Notes: a model not told the origin generated them from the letters alone. Positions 1 through 10,394 are shown, counted from the first letter of the stretch. The stretch is DNA of 64,000 bases from Favolaschia claudopus (GCA_037176885.1 JAWWNJ010000018.1:1860001-1924000), one strand, 5' to 3'. Numbers and translations: made by a program.

Positions 1-190
1 GCTTGAAAAGTTCTTGTTTTCTCGGGCTCACCTTCGGGGTCGGTCTCATAAGTAATCCTTTTCATGACTGATCTCTCTTTGCAGCACGAGGATGGAGAGA
101 TTGACGACGTCTCCACTGTGCAGTCAAAGTATCATGAAATTCCTCATGTTTTTCACGACGATTCATTAGAAAGTTCACGAGGAATTGTCA
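1..190 (+). other. possible truncated 3' exon tail
   Basis: A fungal-type acceptor (pyrimidine-rich run ending in CAG at about 92) is followed by an open frame beginning HEDGEIDDVSTVQSKYHE. The frame stays open into the TTCACG-rich repeat that begins near 130 and then stops. I do not recognise a family. It could be the last exon of a gene lying to the left whose end was overwritten by the repeat, or chance. No upstream exon can be placed because the window starts here. Confidence 0.22.
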
Positions 191-310
191 CGAAATTCAT
201 GATGCACTCTTGAAATTCACGCCAATCGTGAAATTCATTACGGTTATGGGAACATTCATGACGTTTTGTTGTGGATTCAAAACGAGAACATCATGATTTT
301 TGGCGGTGAA
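130..310. repeat. degenerate TTCACG/CGTGAA-rich tract
   Basis: About 180 bases contain repeated TTCACG, CACGAAATTCAT and related words on both strands, with no fixed period. The same style of sequence forms the much longer tracts at 21935-22735 and 40162-40962, so this looks like a third member of one dispersed repeat class. No open frame or terminal repeat is visible. Confidence 0.45.
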
Positions 311-847
311 AAGGAGCAAAAAAGTGAAAGAAATGATGAAACTATCGAGACTCGAGTGTGATAAGCTGGGAGGAAGTAGTTGCCTTTAATTGGATACTAT
401 TCCATTTGAAAGAGGTTATGAATAGAGAGCAGTAGGGGATTGTTAGTTGAACTTGAGTAGAATCTGAAGTGTTCGCGCCGTAATCTTGAGTAATTGAATA
501 TTATTATCAAAGAGGTACCATGATTACGTCTCAGGCCCGATGGAAGATATTGTGGAATTTAAAATTGAAGAAGGTCCGAAGGTCGCGAAGGAAAAGCAAG
601 CATGAACTTGATGAAGATCCAGGGAATCACGTTCCGTGAAGTCGAGGAAAATCTATGAGGTTGAGCTAGAATAGGAAGAACCCGTGAATTGGATGTATAG
701 AGGAAGTATTGGAGTATTGAGTTGGAGCCCAATAGGTTGCGTCGACGGACCATGGCTTCTTGAGGATTATGCCTTGAAAAAAAGTACAATCCATCGAGGC
801 AGCGCAATCAAATAGCCTCAATGTATGGATTTGACTTGAAGGACAGG
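311..847. other. no supportable gene
   Basis: Unannotated stretch between the TTCACG tract and the CACTG element. One 82-codon minus-strand frame (559-807) has no recognisable motif and no splice context. The last three bases (AGG, 845-847) form the left target duplication of the CACTG element. Confidence 0.5.
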
Positions 848-1184
848 CACTGCATTCCGAGGGGTCGTAGGCGAAGGGTTTGCCTACGACTGTAGGCTGA
901 CATAGGCGAAGTATTGAGTAGACGTAGTTAGTGTCCCTTGGTCTATCTAAGAGTTTTCAAAACAATTCGGCCGCAAGCAAGCCGCAAGTGTTTCTGTCGT
1001 CCTGAGTGCTTGTGAAGCAAGTGCGAAGGTGCCATAAAGGTGTTGGCATCATTGTTTGCCAAAAGTGACATTGTTTGGCACGGCTTGGTCATTGACACAT
1101 CCTTTTCCGTCACTGGCAGTCTCGCGGATTCTCGCCTTACTGCCGAAGCGCTGAAGCCTTGCAGACGACGCTTCCATTACAAAC

Positions 1185-1492
1185 TAACAGAATCTGAAAA
1201 TGCGCGGAAGGCGCAATAACCTCAGTCTCCCGCAATGTGGGATGAAAGACTGTATATTAAATACCTGAAAATGCGCGGAAGGCGCAATAACTACACAATG
1301 AGTAAGTAAATACAAGTAGGTAGATAGATAGAGAACTCACCCTCAGTCTCCCGCAATGTGGGATGAAAGACTGAGGGTGGTGGACAGACGAGCGCGGTTT
1401 ATATGTAAGAACAAGGCTGTATGATAAGTATCAGATATCTATCAAGGGCCGGAGCGGCGGGGCGGCTACCCGGAATAATTCATATTCTGACA
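1185..1492 (-). mobile_element. solo LTR, 308 bp
   Basis: On the minus strand the segment starts TGTCAGAATATG and ends ATTCTGTTA. It is flanked by a 5-bp direct repeat (CAAAC on the plus strand at 1180-1184 and 1493-1497). The homologous inverted copy at 4566-5415 lacks exactly this 308 bp plus one CAAAC, so the empty site is visible in the window. The LTR carries two internal copies each of two short blocks (one around ATGCGCGGAAGGCGC, one around CTCAGTCTCCCGC). No internal retroelement sequence remains. Confidence 0.75.
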
Positions 1493-1807
1493 CAAACCAA
1501 TCTCTGCTAATGCCTGCTCCGCCTCTCAAACCTCAACCCCGCCCCCAATATCCCTTCGGCTGTTCGAGGGGTGGACGAGCCTGCTGCGCGACTTCGAGCT
1601 CGGATTTAGACGATAATCGCTGTTATAGTACTGGAAGTGAGTTCAGGGATGGCCACGATGCAACGGGGGAGGAAAGACAGAAAGAGGTGGAGAAAGAGGA
1701 GCCATTTTTGACGACAATCGCTGTTCTAGGACTGAAAATGAGCTTAGGCCCGGGATGGCCACAATGCACGTCGCACGAAGTTATAATAATTTATTAGATC
1801 GTGTTTA

Positions 1808-2548
1808 CAGCTGTTTGCAAAGCTAATGGCACTTTCGACGATTTTATAAATAAAGAACAACGTGAACACCCGAACTTACTTTGCCTGTTTCACACTCTAT
1901 TCTTGCTCAATCCACACGTTTGTAGGCTCGTTTTGAAGCGAATCAACGGGGCTTCCATCCCATATCAAAGGTGCTCTCTAACTCCAAAATTTCGCGATCC
2001 TTGATTTCAACTGATCGGTGTTGATATGAAGACTGAAACGGACATAACTTACTCGTTTCTTGTCAGAATGACTTGAATCTGGGTGATTATGGAAGCCAGA
2101 ACATAGGCAAGGAGTTCTGCGATCTGAAAATGCAAGGCAAGAGCCAACCGCTTTCGTAAAAATGAAATTACATACCCTAGCATCATTCTCAGTGCCGAGC
2201 TGTTTGATTCATATATTGTCAAAAAGTGAGATTGCAGATCGATTCTGACCTAGAAACTTGTTATATAATTCTTTACAGCACCAGAATATCTTGCAAATTG
2301 AGTGAGAACGGAGCGAAACTACTTTCCAGTCAGAGTGTGTATACTCGGCATGATGCGATCAAGTTACGGCAAGTCCGGCCGGCCTTTTGCCAAGGGTGTG
2401 GAAGCGCCGCCTAATCGCTTCAAAACAAGCAATCAACTGAGTGGATTGGACGAGAATTGAGGGAGATATGAGCAGTTCAAGAGAGTATGTTTAAAATGCT
2501 TTCTTTACATAAAAAAACAAGAAGTGCCATTAACTTTGCAAACAGCTG
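1808..2548. mobile_element. Tc1/mariner-type MITE, 741 bp
   Basis: Inverted ends (CAGCTGTTTGCAAAG, then TAATGGCACTT) are flanked by TA on both sides (1806-1807 and 2549-2550), as for Tc1/mariner insertion. The tips resemble those of the autonomous element at 10395-14300 (CAGCCGTTTGCAAAA), suggesting a related transposase could act on it. It encodes no transposase. A truncated copy of its left end sits in inverted orientation at 4566-4771, and a related right end occurs at 17520-17749. Confidence 0.75.
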
Positions 2549-2816
2549 TAAGCTTTACTGCGTGTAGCACCACCCCTGCAATCATAATAGGCGCAGGCTG
2601 CGAGGCAGTGGGATGAAACGGAGCGCTCCTAGTGCTGAGGCTTGGGTAGACGAAGTGGGTCGATTCCGCGTCAGCGAAGGTAGGCAAAGGATAGGCAGAG
2701 GTGGGAAAAATTTGGCTGACGTGGGATCGGCCAAGTTTGCCCACGAGGGTCGGCCAAGATAGACCGAGATAGGCTCACGTAAAACCACTTCGCCTATCAG
2801 GCCTCGGAATGCAGTG

Positions 2817-3181
2817 AGGTTCGATAATGCGTAGCTATTAATCGGATATCGGTGAAATGCCTCTTAGAATGCCGACACAAGTTAATCGGGAAAACGATGT
2901 TCTCTTGTATATCGTGGTTTGACGGCATAAAAACGATGTTGACGGCCGGGAAGAAACCATTAATAATAATAAAGTTCCATTTTTATAGTAACTGGACGCC
3001 GTTTACGGCGTATGATGCTACTCTAAACATGAGATTCTACTATTGATTGCATTTATATGGGTGGGAGTGGTTTTCATGGGTTCAGTAGGAGTAATCCCGG
3101 GGGTGAGGGAGAGCAGGGAATTTGTGAATACGTGAGGGGTGTGGGAGCAAGAGGAAGGGGCAGGGATTGGCATTGGGGGAA
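2817..3181. other. no supportable gene
   Basis: The first part is unique-looking sequence. From about 3060 the minus strand may be the 3' continuation of the LINE ORF1 fragment, but I see no reverse transcriptase or endonuclease motif. Confidence 0.4.
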
Positions 3182-4559
3182 TTAATCCGTGGGGAAAAAC
3201 GGCCCCGATGCATGGTGCTCGGCCGCGATGCGTCGAAGAATCGACTGACGGACGGGACATGCAGGATCGGTGGATCGGTGCTGCCCGCCGCATCCCCGGA
3301 GGGCGCATTTGAGCACGATATGGGTGCATCCAGAGGAATTGGCACGACAGGGAGTCTTGTGGGGGCAGCGGCAGTTCGAAGGGGGGTGGTCAGAAGCGCA
3401 GGTGCCGCAAACAGAAGGTCGTTTGCACTGCGCGGCTATATGTCCAAAACGGTAACAGTTAAAGCACTGCATGGGCTGCGGGCAATACTTCTCGGTGCGA
3501 TGGAGGTGACCGTGAAGAGCGAGCTTATTCGTAATGAAGTAATTCGCCACATCCCGATCATTGAAGTGCAGAACCAATGACGAGAATTTCTTGGTCTTTC
3601 GAATCTGCTCGCTGGAACGGCGTCCGATCCAGTGAACTCGGACCAGACTCTCGTGGTCGACTTCATTCGTATCTGCTAGCTCCAGAATGTCGTTCTCCCA
3701 CGAGTCATTGCTCGCATCCAAAGTGCCATTACCAACATTGAAGCCAGTGGGGACACGATGCATGACAACAGCGTAGGAGGGGAAACGAAATTGGAGCAGA
3801 CTGGAGAATGCGGGCAGCCAGTCGTTGAGTTATTCCTGAAGGACCTCTACCTCTTCGACTCTCGCGAGTGTAAGACGGATGTCTCCGTTGCGATATTTCG
3901 CAACAGCACGAGCCGATGGGTGGATAGGGGAGTCAAACTCCATCTGGTTCATGAGCGCATTGAACTGTTGTTGGATTGCGAAGTGGGTGTTGTTGAAATA
4001 GCTGTCGCAGAACTAGCGGCCAAACGAGATAGCGGGGAAATCCCTTGCAAACGCGCAAGGGGATTCAGCATTTCAGACAAGAATATAAGTACAAGCAGAG
4101 AGGGCGGAATAATAAGCCGAAGAGTAATGTACAATTGCGTACGTCCGCGATAGAGCGGAACGTCGACATCATGCGCAGCAGCGAGCGCGATCAGGTGAGT
4201 CGGGGCAGTGCGAGTACGGGCACACTCGGAATTCCAACAGGTGTCGCCGGCGAACGCCTTGTGGAGGCGATCTTTCGGGGTCAATATGAGATCACGTGAT
4301 GTGTCACGGGTTACGTGGGAAGGGGCGAGTGACGTGGCGGGTGTGCTGGCGGCGACAGAAGCATAGGATTTGTCTGGGGTGCTGGTGGAACACTAAACGC
4401 TATCCCCCCAACGCTGGTGCCAGGCACGTGGCCTCGGATCTCGGGCATCAAAGATGGATGCCACGCTGTCAGAGGACTTGCAAGTCCGTTTTCGAGCGCC
4501 TAACGTGTCGCCGACACTGTCCTGCCCTCCCGATGCAGTCGGGAGCTGCAACTCTGTAG
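3182..4559 (-). pseudogene. non-LTR retrotransposon (LINE) ORF1 fragment
   Basis: The last 193 codons (3763 to 3182) hold a CCHC zinc knuckle, CFNCYRFGHIAAQC (C-x2-C-x4-H-x4-C), followed by a further cysteine/histidine-rich stretch, the layout of fungal LINE ORF1 nucleic-acid-binding proteins. Upstream the frame continues with motifs typical of that family (YAVVMHRVPT) but is cut by a TAA at 3832-3830. Further upstream, SYASVAA-like sequence lies in shifted frames towards 4559. No ORF2 follows, so this is a 5' fragment. It is sandwiched between the two copies of the CACTG/MITE composite. Confidence 0.7.
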
Positions 4560-4565
4560 ATACAA

Positions 4566-5415
4566 TTGAAATCAAGGATCGCGAAATTTTGGAGTTAGAG
4601 AGCACCTTTGATATGGGATGGAAGCCCCGTTGATTCGCTTCAAAACGAGCCTACAAACGTGTGGATTGAGCAAGAATAGAGTGTGAAACAGGCAAAGTAA
4701 GTTCGGGTGTTCACGTTGTTCTTTATTTATAAAATCGTCGAAAGTGCCATTAGCTTTGCAAACAGCTGTAAACACGATCTAATAAATTATTATAACTTCG
4801 TGCGACGTGCATTGTGGCCATCCCGGGCCTAAGCTCATTTTCAGTCCTAGAACAGCGATTGTCGTCAAAAATGGCTCCTCTTTCTCCACCTCTTTCTGTC
4901 TTTCCTCCCCCGTTGCATCGTGGCCATCCCTGAACTCACTTCCAGTACTATAACAGCGATTATCGTCTAAATCCGAGCTCGAAGTCGCGCAGCAGGCTCG
5001 TCCACCCCTCGAACAGCCGAAGGGATATTGGGGGCGGGGTTGAGGTTTGAGAGGCGGAGCAGGCATTAGCAGAGATTGGTTTGTAATGGAAGCGTCGTCT
5101 GCAAGGCTTCAGCGCTTCGGCAGTAAGGCGAGAATCCGCGAGACTGCCAGTGACGGAAAAGGATGTGTCAATGACCAAGCCGTGCCAAACAATGTCACTT
5201 TTGGCAAACAATGATGCCAACACCTTTATGGCACCTTCGCACTTGCTTCACAAGCACTCAGGACGACAGAAACACTTGCGGCTTGCTTGCGGCCGAATTG
5301 TTTTGAAAACTCTTAGATAGACCAAGGGACACTAACTACGTCTACTCAATACTTCGCCTATGTTAGCCTACAGTCGTAGGCAAACCCTTCGCCTACGACC
5401 CCTCGGAATGCAGTG
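4566..5415. mobile_element. truncated inverted copy of the CACTG/MITE composite
   Basis: This 850-bp block is the reverse complement of 848-2010 without the solo LTR and one CAAAC; both arms are 850 bp once those 313 bases are removed. It ends at the CACTG terminus (5415) and breaks off inside the nested MITE (4566). Because the MITE sits at the same place in both arms, both descend from one composite. The flank at 5415 is not AGG, so this is a different insertion site from the left element. It cuts off the start of the 5' LTR of the KH retroelement. Confidence 0.75.
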
Positions 5416-5520
5416 CTTATGTCATATCTTACGTCACCTCTTGTATATAAGTAGTTCACTGGGGATCTCTGATCCCCAGGTTTGTTATCGACTTGGCTCC
5501 TGGGCCCTTCTCCCCTTACA
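5416..5520 (+). repeat. 5' LTR, truncated
   Basis: Matches 6816-6920 of the 3' LTR. The first 83 bp are missing because the CACTG terminus abuts at 5415. It contains TTGTATATAAGTAG, a possible TATA box, and ends CCCCTTACA. Confidence 0.75.
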
Positions 5521-5625
5521 GCATAACAAACCTTCTATTCGACTCTGGCACTCTCCTAGCCCCAGCCGACCACCCTACTTCCTACTCTGCCCTCATCCTA
5601 CCATCGACCTTACACCTCCCTTGCT

Positions 5626-6672
5626 ATGGCAACCCCCGCAGTTCCTCAGGACCTTTATTCCTACTGCACTCTCCTTCGAAGCGAACTACAGCGCGTCCAC
5701 GACTGTCTTGATCGTCTTGAGTTTGGGGACACTGCAGCCTCTACTCCCCGAGGGCATGCCTGGCGCTTCTCCTGGGATGGCGCTCGCTGGGGCTCTGAAC
5801 CATCAACCCCAGCCCCTACCCCTGCCATCATCGCTGTCGGCCACACCGCCATACCACTCGCCAAAACCCTCCCTACTGCACAGGACACACCATCCCGCTA
5901 CTCGTGTACGCTTGTGGTGCCTGACTCGGTCGTCGGGCATATCGTTGGCCGTGGTGGTAAGGGTCTTCATCAGTCGCACGACATCTCCGGCGCCCAACTT
6001 CGAGCCTATACTGATAAGGCTTCCCCCTTGGAGCGCCGTGTATCTATCCGTGGTACCGACCAGCAAATCGGTGAAGCGCTAATTGCGCTTGGGAAGCGTT
6101 TCATGCGTAAGCGTATCCGCTCTAAGAAGAAAGGTCCGTCACGCCTTTCCGGGGACCCTGCCCCTCCCCCTCCTGGCCCGGTGCCGGTTTTGCCGAACGC
6201 TTCTGGCGAGGGCGCTCGCCCGCTGAAGAAGCGCGCACACCCCGTCCATCCGTCTCAGCCACCGGCTCTGGTTCCACCCCCTCCAGCGGCCAGTGCTCAG
6301 CCGCACCCAGGTGCCGCTACACAGCCAAGGAAGTCTGGGGTGCGATTTGCACCACAGGAGTCTTCCTACCCCGCCTCTAACTCTCTACCCCATAACCCTG
6401 CCGCCATCTCTATTCCTACGCAGGTAATGGCGTCCCCTATTCCTACTCCCCGCCCCAGCTCTACTCCTTATGCCCCCTCGGTGGCCATGCCCACTGCCAT
6501 CCCGTCCCCCTCTCCACGTTCAGTAGCTCCTTCGCCTATGGCCATTGATGCTATTCGACCTGAAAGGGGACGTCGACAACAGACGGCACGGCGAGGCGGT
6601 GCAGTGTCTGCGTCTGATTCGCGGATTGACTCCCAGGGCAACCTACTCTTCCGTGGCGATCCAGGATTTTGA
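5626..6672 (+). CDS. KH-domain RNA-binding protein of the LTR element (348 aa)
   Basis: An intact ORF with ATG at 5626 fills most of the space between the LTRs. Residues about 91-160 fit a KH domain: CTLVVPDSVVGHIVGRGGKG has the hydrophobic strand and the GxxG loop (GRGG, residues 108-111), followed by an alternating strand/helix ending in RFMRKRIRSKKKG. The first 40 residues look helical (LLRSELQRVHDCLDRLEF). From residue 175 on it is proline-rich with basic patches (RPLKKRAH, RPERGRRQQTARRGG), as in Gag-like nucleic-acid-binding tails. By position it should be the element's RNA-packaging protein, with KH replacing the usual capsid or zinc-knuckle. That role is inferred. No catalytic domain is present. 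A 3' piece of the same ORF survives at 47616-47820. Confidence 0.75.
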   Translation: MATPAVPQDLYSYCTLLRSELQRVHDCLDRLEFGDTAASTPRGHAWRFSWDGARWGSEPSTPAPTPAIIAVGHTAIPLAKTLPTAQDTPSRYSCTLVVPDSVVGHIVGRGGKGLHQSHDISGAQLRAYTDKASPLERRVSIRGTDQQIGEALIALGKRFMRKRIRSKKKGPSRLSGDPAPPPPGPVPVLPNASGEGARPLKKRAHPVHPSQPPALVPPPPAASAQPHPGAATQPRKSGVRFAPQESSYPASNSLPHNPAAISIPTQVMASPIPTPRPSSTPYAPSVAMPTAIPSPSPRSVAPSPMAIDAIRPERGRRQQTARRGGAVSASDSRIDSQGNLLFRGDPGF

Positions 6673-6732
6673 AGGATCGTTCATTCTACTGGGCTCTGGT
6701 CTTCGTCGAGGCGACTAATCTTGAAGAGGGGG

Positions 6733-6920
6733 TGATGTCAGGGGATTCCACAGCTATGACATCTTCTGACTTGGGCAGAAGTTCTCTGTCTCCAAGACAT
6801 CATGCTGTGTGCTCACTTATGTCATATCTTACGTCACCTCTTGTATATAAGTAGTTCACTGGGCATCTCTGATCCCCAGGTTTGTTATCGACTTGGCTCC
6901 TGGGCCCTTCTCCCCTTACA
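6733..6920 (+). repeat. 3' LTR, 188 bp
   Basis: Starts TGATGTCAGGGGATTCC directly after the purine-rich tract and ends CCCCTTACA at 6920. TATATAAGTAG lies about 70 bp before the end. The related LTR at 47881-48076 is 196 bp, differing by an 8-bp expansion around TATATACTTAAGTAC. Confidence 0.8.
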
Positions 6921-7978
6921 CATCTTCAATTCGAGGCGAAGAATAATATTCTATGTGTTACTATGACCATGTGATTGAGCATACAGAATACATCTGGCTG
7001 GGCTATGCAAGCCGGATGGACACCTCCTTCTAATTTATCTCGTACCACAAGCCGAAGATGCAAGTGCTATCGGTTGATCATCCCAAACATCTTCATCTGT
7101 GCCAGAATTTGAAAAGCCAAATCAAACACCATTCCCAGGATTCGCAAATTTCGTTGGAGAGAAGACTTCATTCCCTTCGAACTAACGTTTCGACATTGAG
7201 AATTTGGGCATGAACTGGTCAGAAACTCGGGAGCAGTGCTCAGCGCGCATCATTCCTTGAACAGATTTTTGCGGTGCCATCCAGCCGCAAAATCCAACTT
7301 GACGTTTCAAAAATTACCCTCGGGGAGAAATTTAAAAATTAGTTCAGATCACTGAGGCAGGAACACTACGTGAAAAAATCCGGGGACAGCAGGGCAAATG
7401 GGCCAAGTAAATGAGGGAGGAGCTTTCCGGATTCCGCATTAAAATGTCCATATGGAAGCAATTGGCGCGGCTATCCTTTCAACTCCGAGTTTCTTCGTCC
7501 GACACGGTGTTTATGCCATATAAGAGGTGGTGAGCATCTTATCGGGCTTCCAATAATTTTGTGACAAAAAATTACCGGAACTCAAGAATGTATTGATTAT
7601 GGGGCATTAAAACTGAGTTCTTAGAAGTACCAGCAGTAATCCCACATCGCCATTTTGGCGTTGGAGTTCATGAAGCACCCAAAAACTTATATTCGACAAA
7701 TTGGGGTTAGGAATTGTCAGAGGGAAGTCAGAGACACGACCACAATCGAAATCATATATACTGGACTAGCATTTCACGGGAACTCCATTAGAGAATCAAA
7801 CTTTTACAGCTGGACTTGATAAATTCGGGTCAAACCCTCTGCAACGCAACTTTCCGCTTGCGGAGACAAACCTTCAAAGTATTCATTGTCATTGTCAATC
7901 ATTGACAGTGTTTGAAGTTGAACTGGTCACTGAGGCCCGAGGGCCGCAAAATCTGTACAGCCGTCACAGAACATGAAC
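6921..7978. other. no supportable gene; contains the 20-bp indel
   Basis: Between the 3' LTR and the first gene of unit 1 I see no spliced gene. At 7785/7786 unit 1 lacks 20 bp present in unit 2 (29901-29920). With those bases a 113-codon frame is open in unit 2 (29770-30111); without them it is broken. That frame starts at a TTG and has no family resemblance, so I do not call it a gene. Confidence 0.5.
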
Positions 7979-8975
7979 TCAGGCAACAAAGTCCTGCACG
8001 AGAACACGATGTATGCGCTCGCGTTTCGACACAAGGTTGAAATATTTTGACCACGAGGGATGCGCGGTGCCACGACGACCCGGTGCGGACGGGCCATAAC
8101 GATCCCGGATAGCCTGAACATTCCCCGACTCAATCTGCTCGATGACCTGGCGCAGACCTTCGCATCTTTCGAGGCCGGCAATCACGGTTGACATGTCGTC
8201 CAAAATCCCGACTTCGCGCTGCCCTGCACCGGGACCAGGAGTGGCAGACGCCGTGGAGAATGATAGCGATGGAGATTGTGCAGGGACCTGGGAAGGCATG
8301 CGCGGATTCGTAACCTGTGCTAGGTTATTCATAGCTGCTGGAGCGAGCGTGTTGGTAGGGTGCGAAGAATTCCCGGTGACATGGAAATGATTGGCAATGC
8401 CATTCGGGCCGGTGGGCACACTGTTCCCAGATGAACCTATCTATTGATTGAGGTATCTTCAATCTCACCGAGTGTAGGTGCACATAAAAAGGTTTAAAGC
8501 TTACCGAGGGAGTTTGAGCAATAGATTCTTGATTGGTTGCACCAAGCGCGATGGGAAGAATTGATTGAATCGAGGTCTTTGGAACCAGGGCTTCTATTTG
8601 CTCGAGAATTGACATAGAGTAAAGACCAGCACAATAACATTACCCACCAGGAACTTCGGGCACAAGCTTGAATTGTTTCCCTGCCTTGATTGACTCTTTC
8701 CATTCAATACCAAGGGAGACGAGATCAGCCCATTGCCGGTCGCGTATCGATTCGTCGACGGTCGGAACATTCATTGTTTCGACACGCGGGTTGACAGTAA
8801 GATCAAATCCGTAATAAGCAGCAAGACTTGAGCGCAAAGTCTCCACAGTGCCGCTGACATTAAGAACCTTCTTCTCCGCAGATTCATTGGTTTTGATGAT
8901 CCAGAATTTCAATTCGGCACCCTTGGCAGCAATCAACGAGGAAGCATTGAGTCCGTCGGGAGGTATAACGGCCAT
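7979..8975 (-). CDS. uncharacterised 292-aa protein with SAP-like N-terminus (unit 1)
   Basis: Three exons read cleanly on the minus strand: 8975-8648, 8593-8505 and 8440-7979. The introns are 54 bp (GTGGGT...AATAG) and 64 bp (GTAAGC...CAATAG), and all phases agree. The N-terminus (MAVIPPDGLNASSLIAAKGA onward) includes KVLNVSGTVETLRSSLAAYY, which resembles a SAP-type helix-loop-helix DNA-binding motif; I infer this from pattern only. The middle is low-complexity Pro/Ser/Thr. The C-terminus (from about residue 215) is a conserved-looking globular block containing RRGTAHPSWSKYFNLVSKRE. I do not know the family. It has no visible defect, and unit 2 carries the same gene at 30114-31110. An ACGCGT cluster lies 86 bp upstream. 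Confidence 0.6.
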
Positions 8976-9060
8976 TTTGAGAGAAATCAGCGAGCGAAGA
9001 AGCAAGGAGAAAATTTCTCCTGATTCAGATCTCAAACACGTAACAATCATAGCCTCGTGG

Positions 9061-9095
9061 ACGCGTTGACGCGCTTTTAACGCGTCAAAACGCGT
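9061..9095. promoter_or_regulatory. ACGCGT (MCB-like) cluster upstream of the SAP-like gene
   Basis: Three exact ACGCGT words (9061-9066, 9080-9085, 9090-9095) and one ACGCGC lie in 35 bp, 86-120 bp upstream of the ATG at 8975. ACGCGT is the MluI cell-cycle box bound by MBF in ascomycete yeasts. A role here is inference. The same cluster occurs in unit 2 at 31196-31230. Confidence 0.4.
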
Positions 9096-10394
9096 CGGAC
9101 ACGATGCAGACGCGCTGGAAAACCATGGATAACTTGACGTGAAGTGTCAATCAGTGGCAGTGAACGCTTCTTTACCTTCTCGCACCGCCGAAAGGCCGCA
9201 ACGGGCCGTGTCCCATCGAAAATTCAAAAATTCAGTGGTTCAATGTATTTTGTGGGTCCAAGTTTATGTTTTGATTGCTCAGAATAAATACTAGATCATC
9301 TCCATGTCACAGAGCAACTACCAGAGGAGGGGTGGCCGGAGGGCCGATCGCAGAGCTGATGATTGCGTGCCTCGGGGCACGCAAGCCATCAGCACGTGAC
9401 CTGTCAGGGCCAAACGTAACGTGCCCCACGACTACAAAGCATACTTGTCATGACCAAAAGTGACCGGAATTAGAAAAATGTGTATTTGCAACGAGTTTGT
9501 ATGGGTGACCGCTGGGTAAATTGGTCCTATAGGAAGTGTATTACCATACATCACTGCATATAAACCAGGTAAAAGGGAATGTGGTCCTTTCGTGCTATCT
9601 CTCTATGTTCTTTTTTTATCTATGCTTGAAGATGAGAATTTGGTATGCTGAGTTGCCGCTCTCATTCAACCACGAGAAAATTCCGGTAACCTTAGATATC
9701 TCATCTACAAACCTTTAGGATGCTTAAGACTGTTTTCAATTACTCACTGACCTGAAATTCTGGTATCTGTGCTGCAGAATGGCCAAATATTGCCAAATTG
9801 GTACAATTTGGAAGATTAATCTATTGACTCAAAACCAAATATCATATGCCATCCCTATAGTATGAAAGTCGTAGAAAGCATGATATAGAGGAAGCCTATG
9901 TTGCTCAAAGCTGTCTGACTACCAGAAATTCACTCTAAAAAGCCAAATTCCGGTCACTTTTGGTCATGACGAGTATCTTCCATCTGTTGGAGTTACTGTC
10001 AACAGGTCGACCACTATTGAAGACTTCTGTTGATTTGAGGGTGCGTTGATCTCCCAGTGTTGAGTTGAACACAGCTGGAATTGACCTCAAGTTGTTATGT
10101 GTATTTCTCGCTATCATTGACCAGTATTCAGTATTGAAGCGCAGCAAGAAGATGAACATCTTAAAGGCGCCGTTATTGGTTTGAGTATGCAACTGTGAGT
10201 GGTTCAGACAATTCTCCGAGCACATACAAGCCGTTTCCAAATCTGTTGACAAGAATTGGAAGAACTTCAGCCCAATGAATGAAAGCTGTGGGTGTGGTGA
10301 TTTTTTGAAGTTAGGCAAGTTGTTGAATCACATATTTTACTAGAAGAGCAGTCTCTTGGGAAGCATTCACCATTTTTTATTTCAAAACAATTTA
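9096..10394. other. no supportable gene
   Basis: About 1.3 kb of mostly AT-rich, unique-looking sequence up to the Tc1 insertion site, with short hairpins such as GCGTGCCTCGGGGCACGC near 9366. Only short unspliced frames, none with a recognisable motif. Confidence 0.5.

Larger units (their letters stand above)
848..2816. mobile_element. non-autonomous CACTG (CACTA-like) DNA transposon with nested insertions
   Basis: The left end (848) reads CACTGCATTCCGAGG and the right end (2816) is its reverse complement, an inverted repeat of about 15 bp followed on both sides by the subterminal word TAGGCGAAG. Three-base direct repeats AGG flank it (845-847 and 2817-2819). CACTG ends with a 3-bp duplication are the hallmark of the CACTA/EnSpm superfamily. 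No transposase is present. Inside are a solo LTR (1185-1492) and a TA-flanked MITE (1808-2548); removing both leaves roughly 0.9 kb of element. A partial inverted copy lies at 4566-5415. Confidence 0.75.
5416..6920 (+). mobile_element. compact LTR retroelement encoding only a KH-domain protein
   Basis: Two direct LTRs (a partial one at 5416-5520, a full one at 6733-6920) surround 1.2 kb with a single long ORF. The shared 105 bp of the LTRs differ at one base I can see (near 5461 versus 6861), so the element looks young. A purine-rich tract, GAAGAGGGGG, sits just before the 3' LTR (TGATGTC...CTTACA), a standard polypurine arrangement. No protease, reverse transcriptase, RNase H or integrase is present and no clear tRNA primer site starting TGG follows the 5' LTR. 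Full length would be about 1.6 kb. A 5'-truncated relative lies at 47616-48076. Confidence 0.75.
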
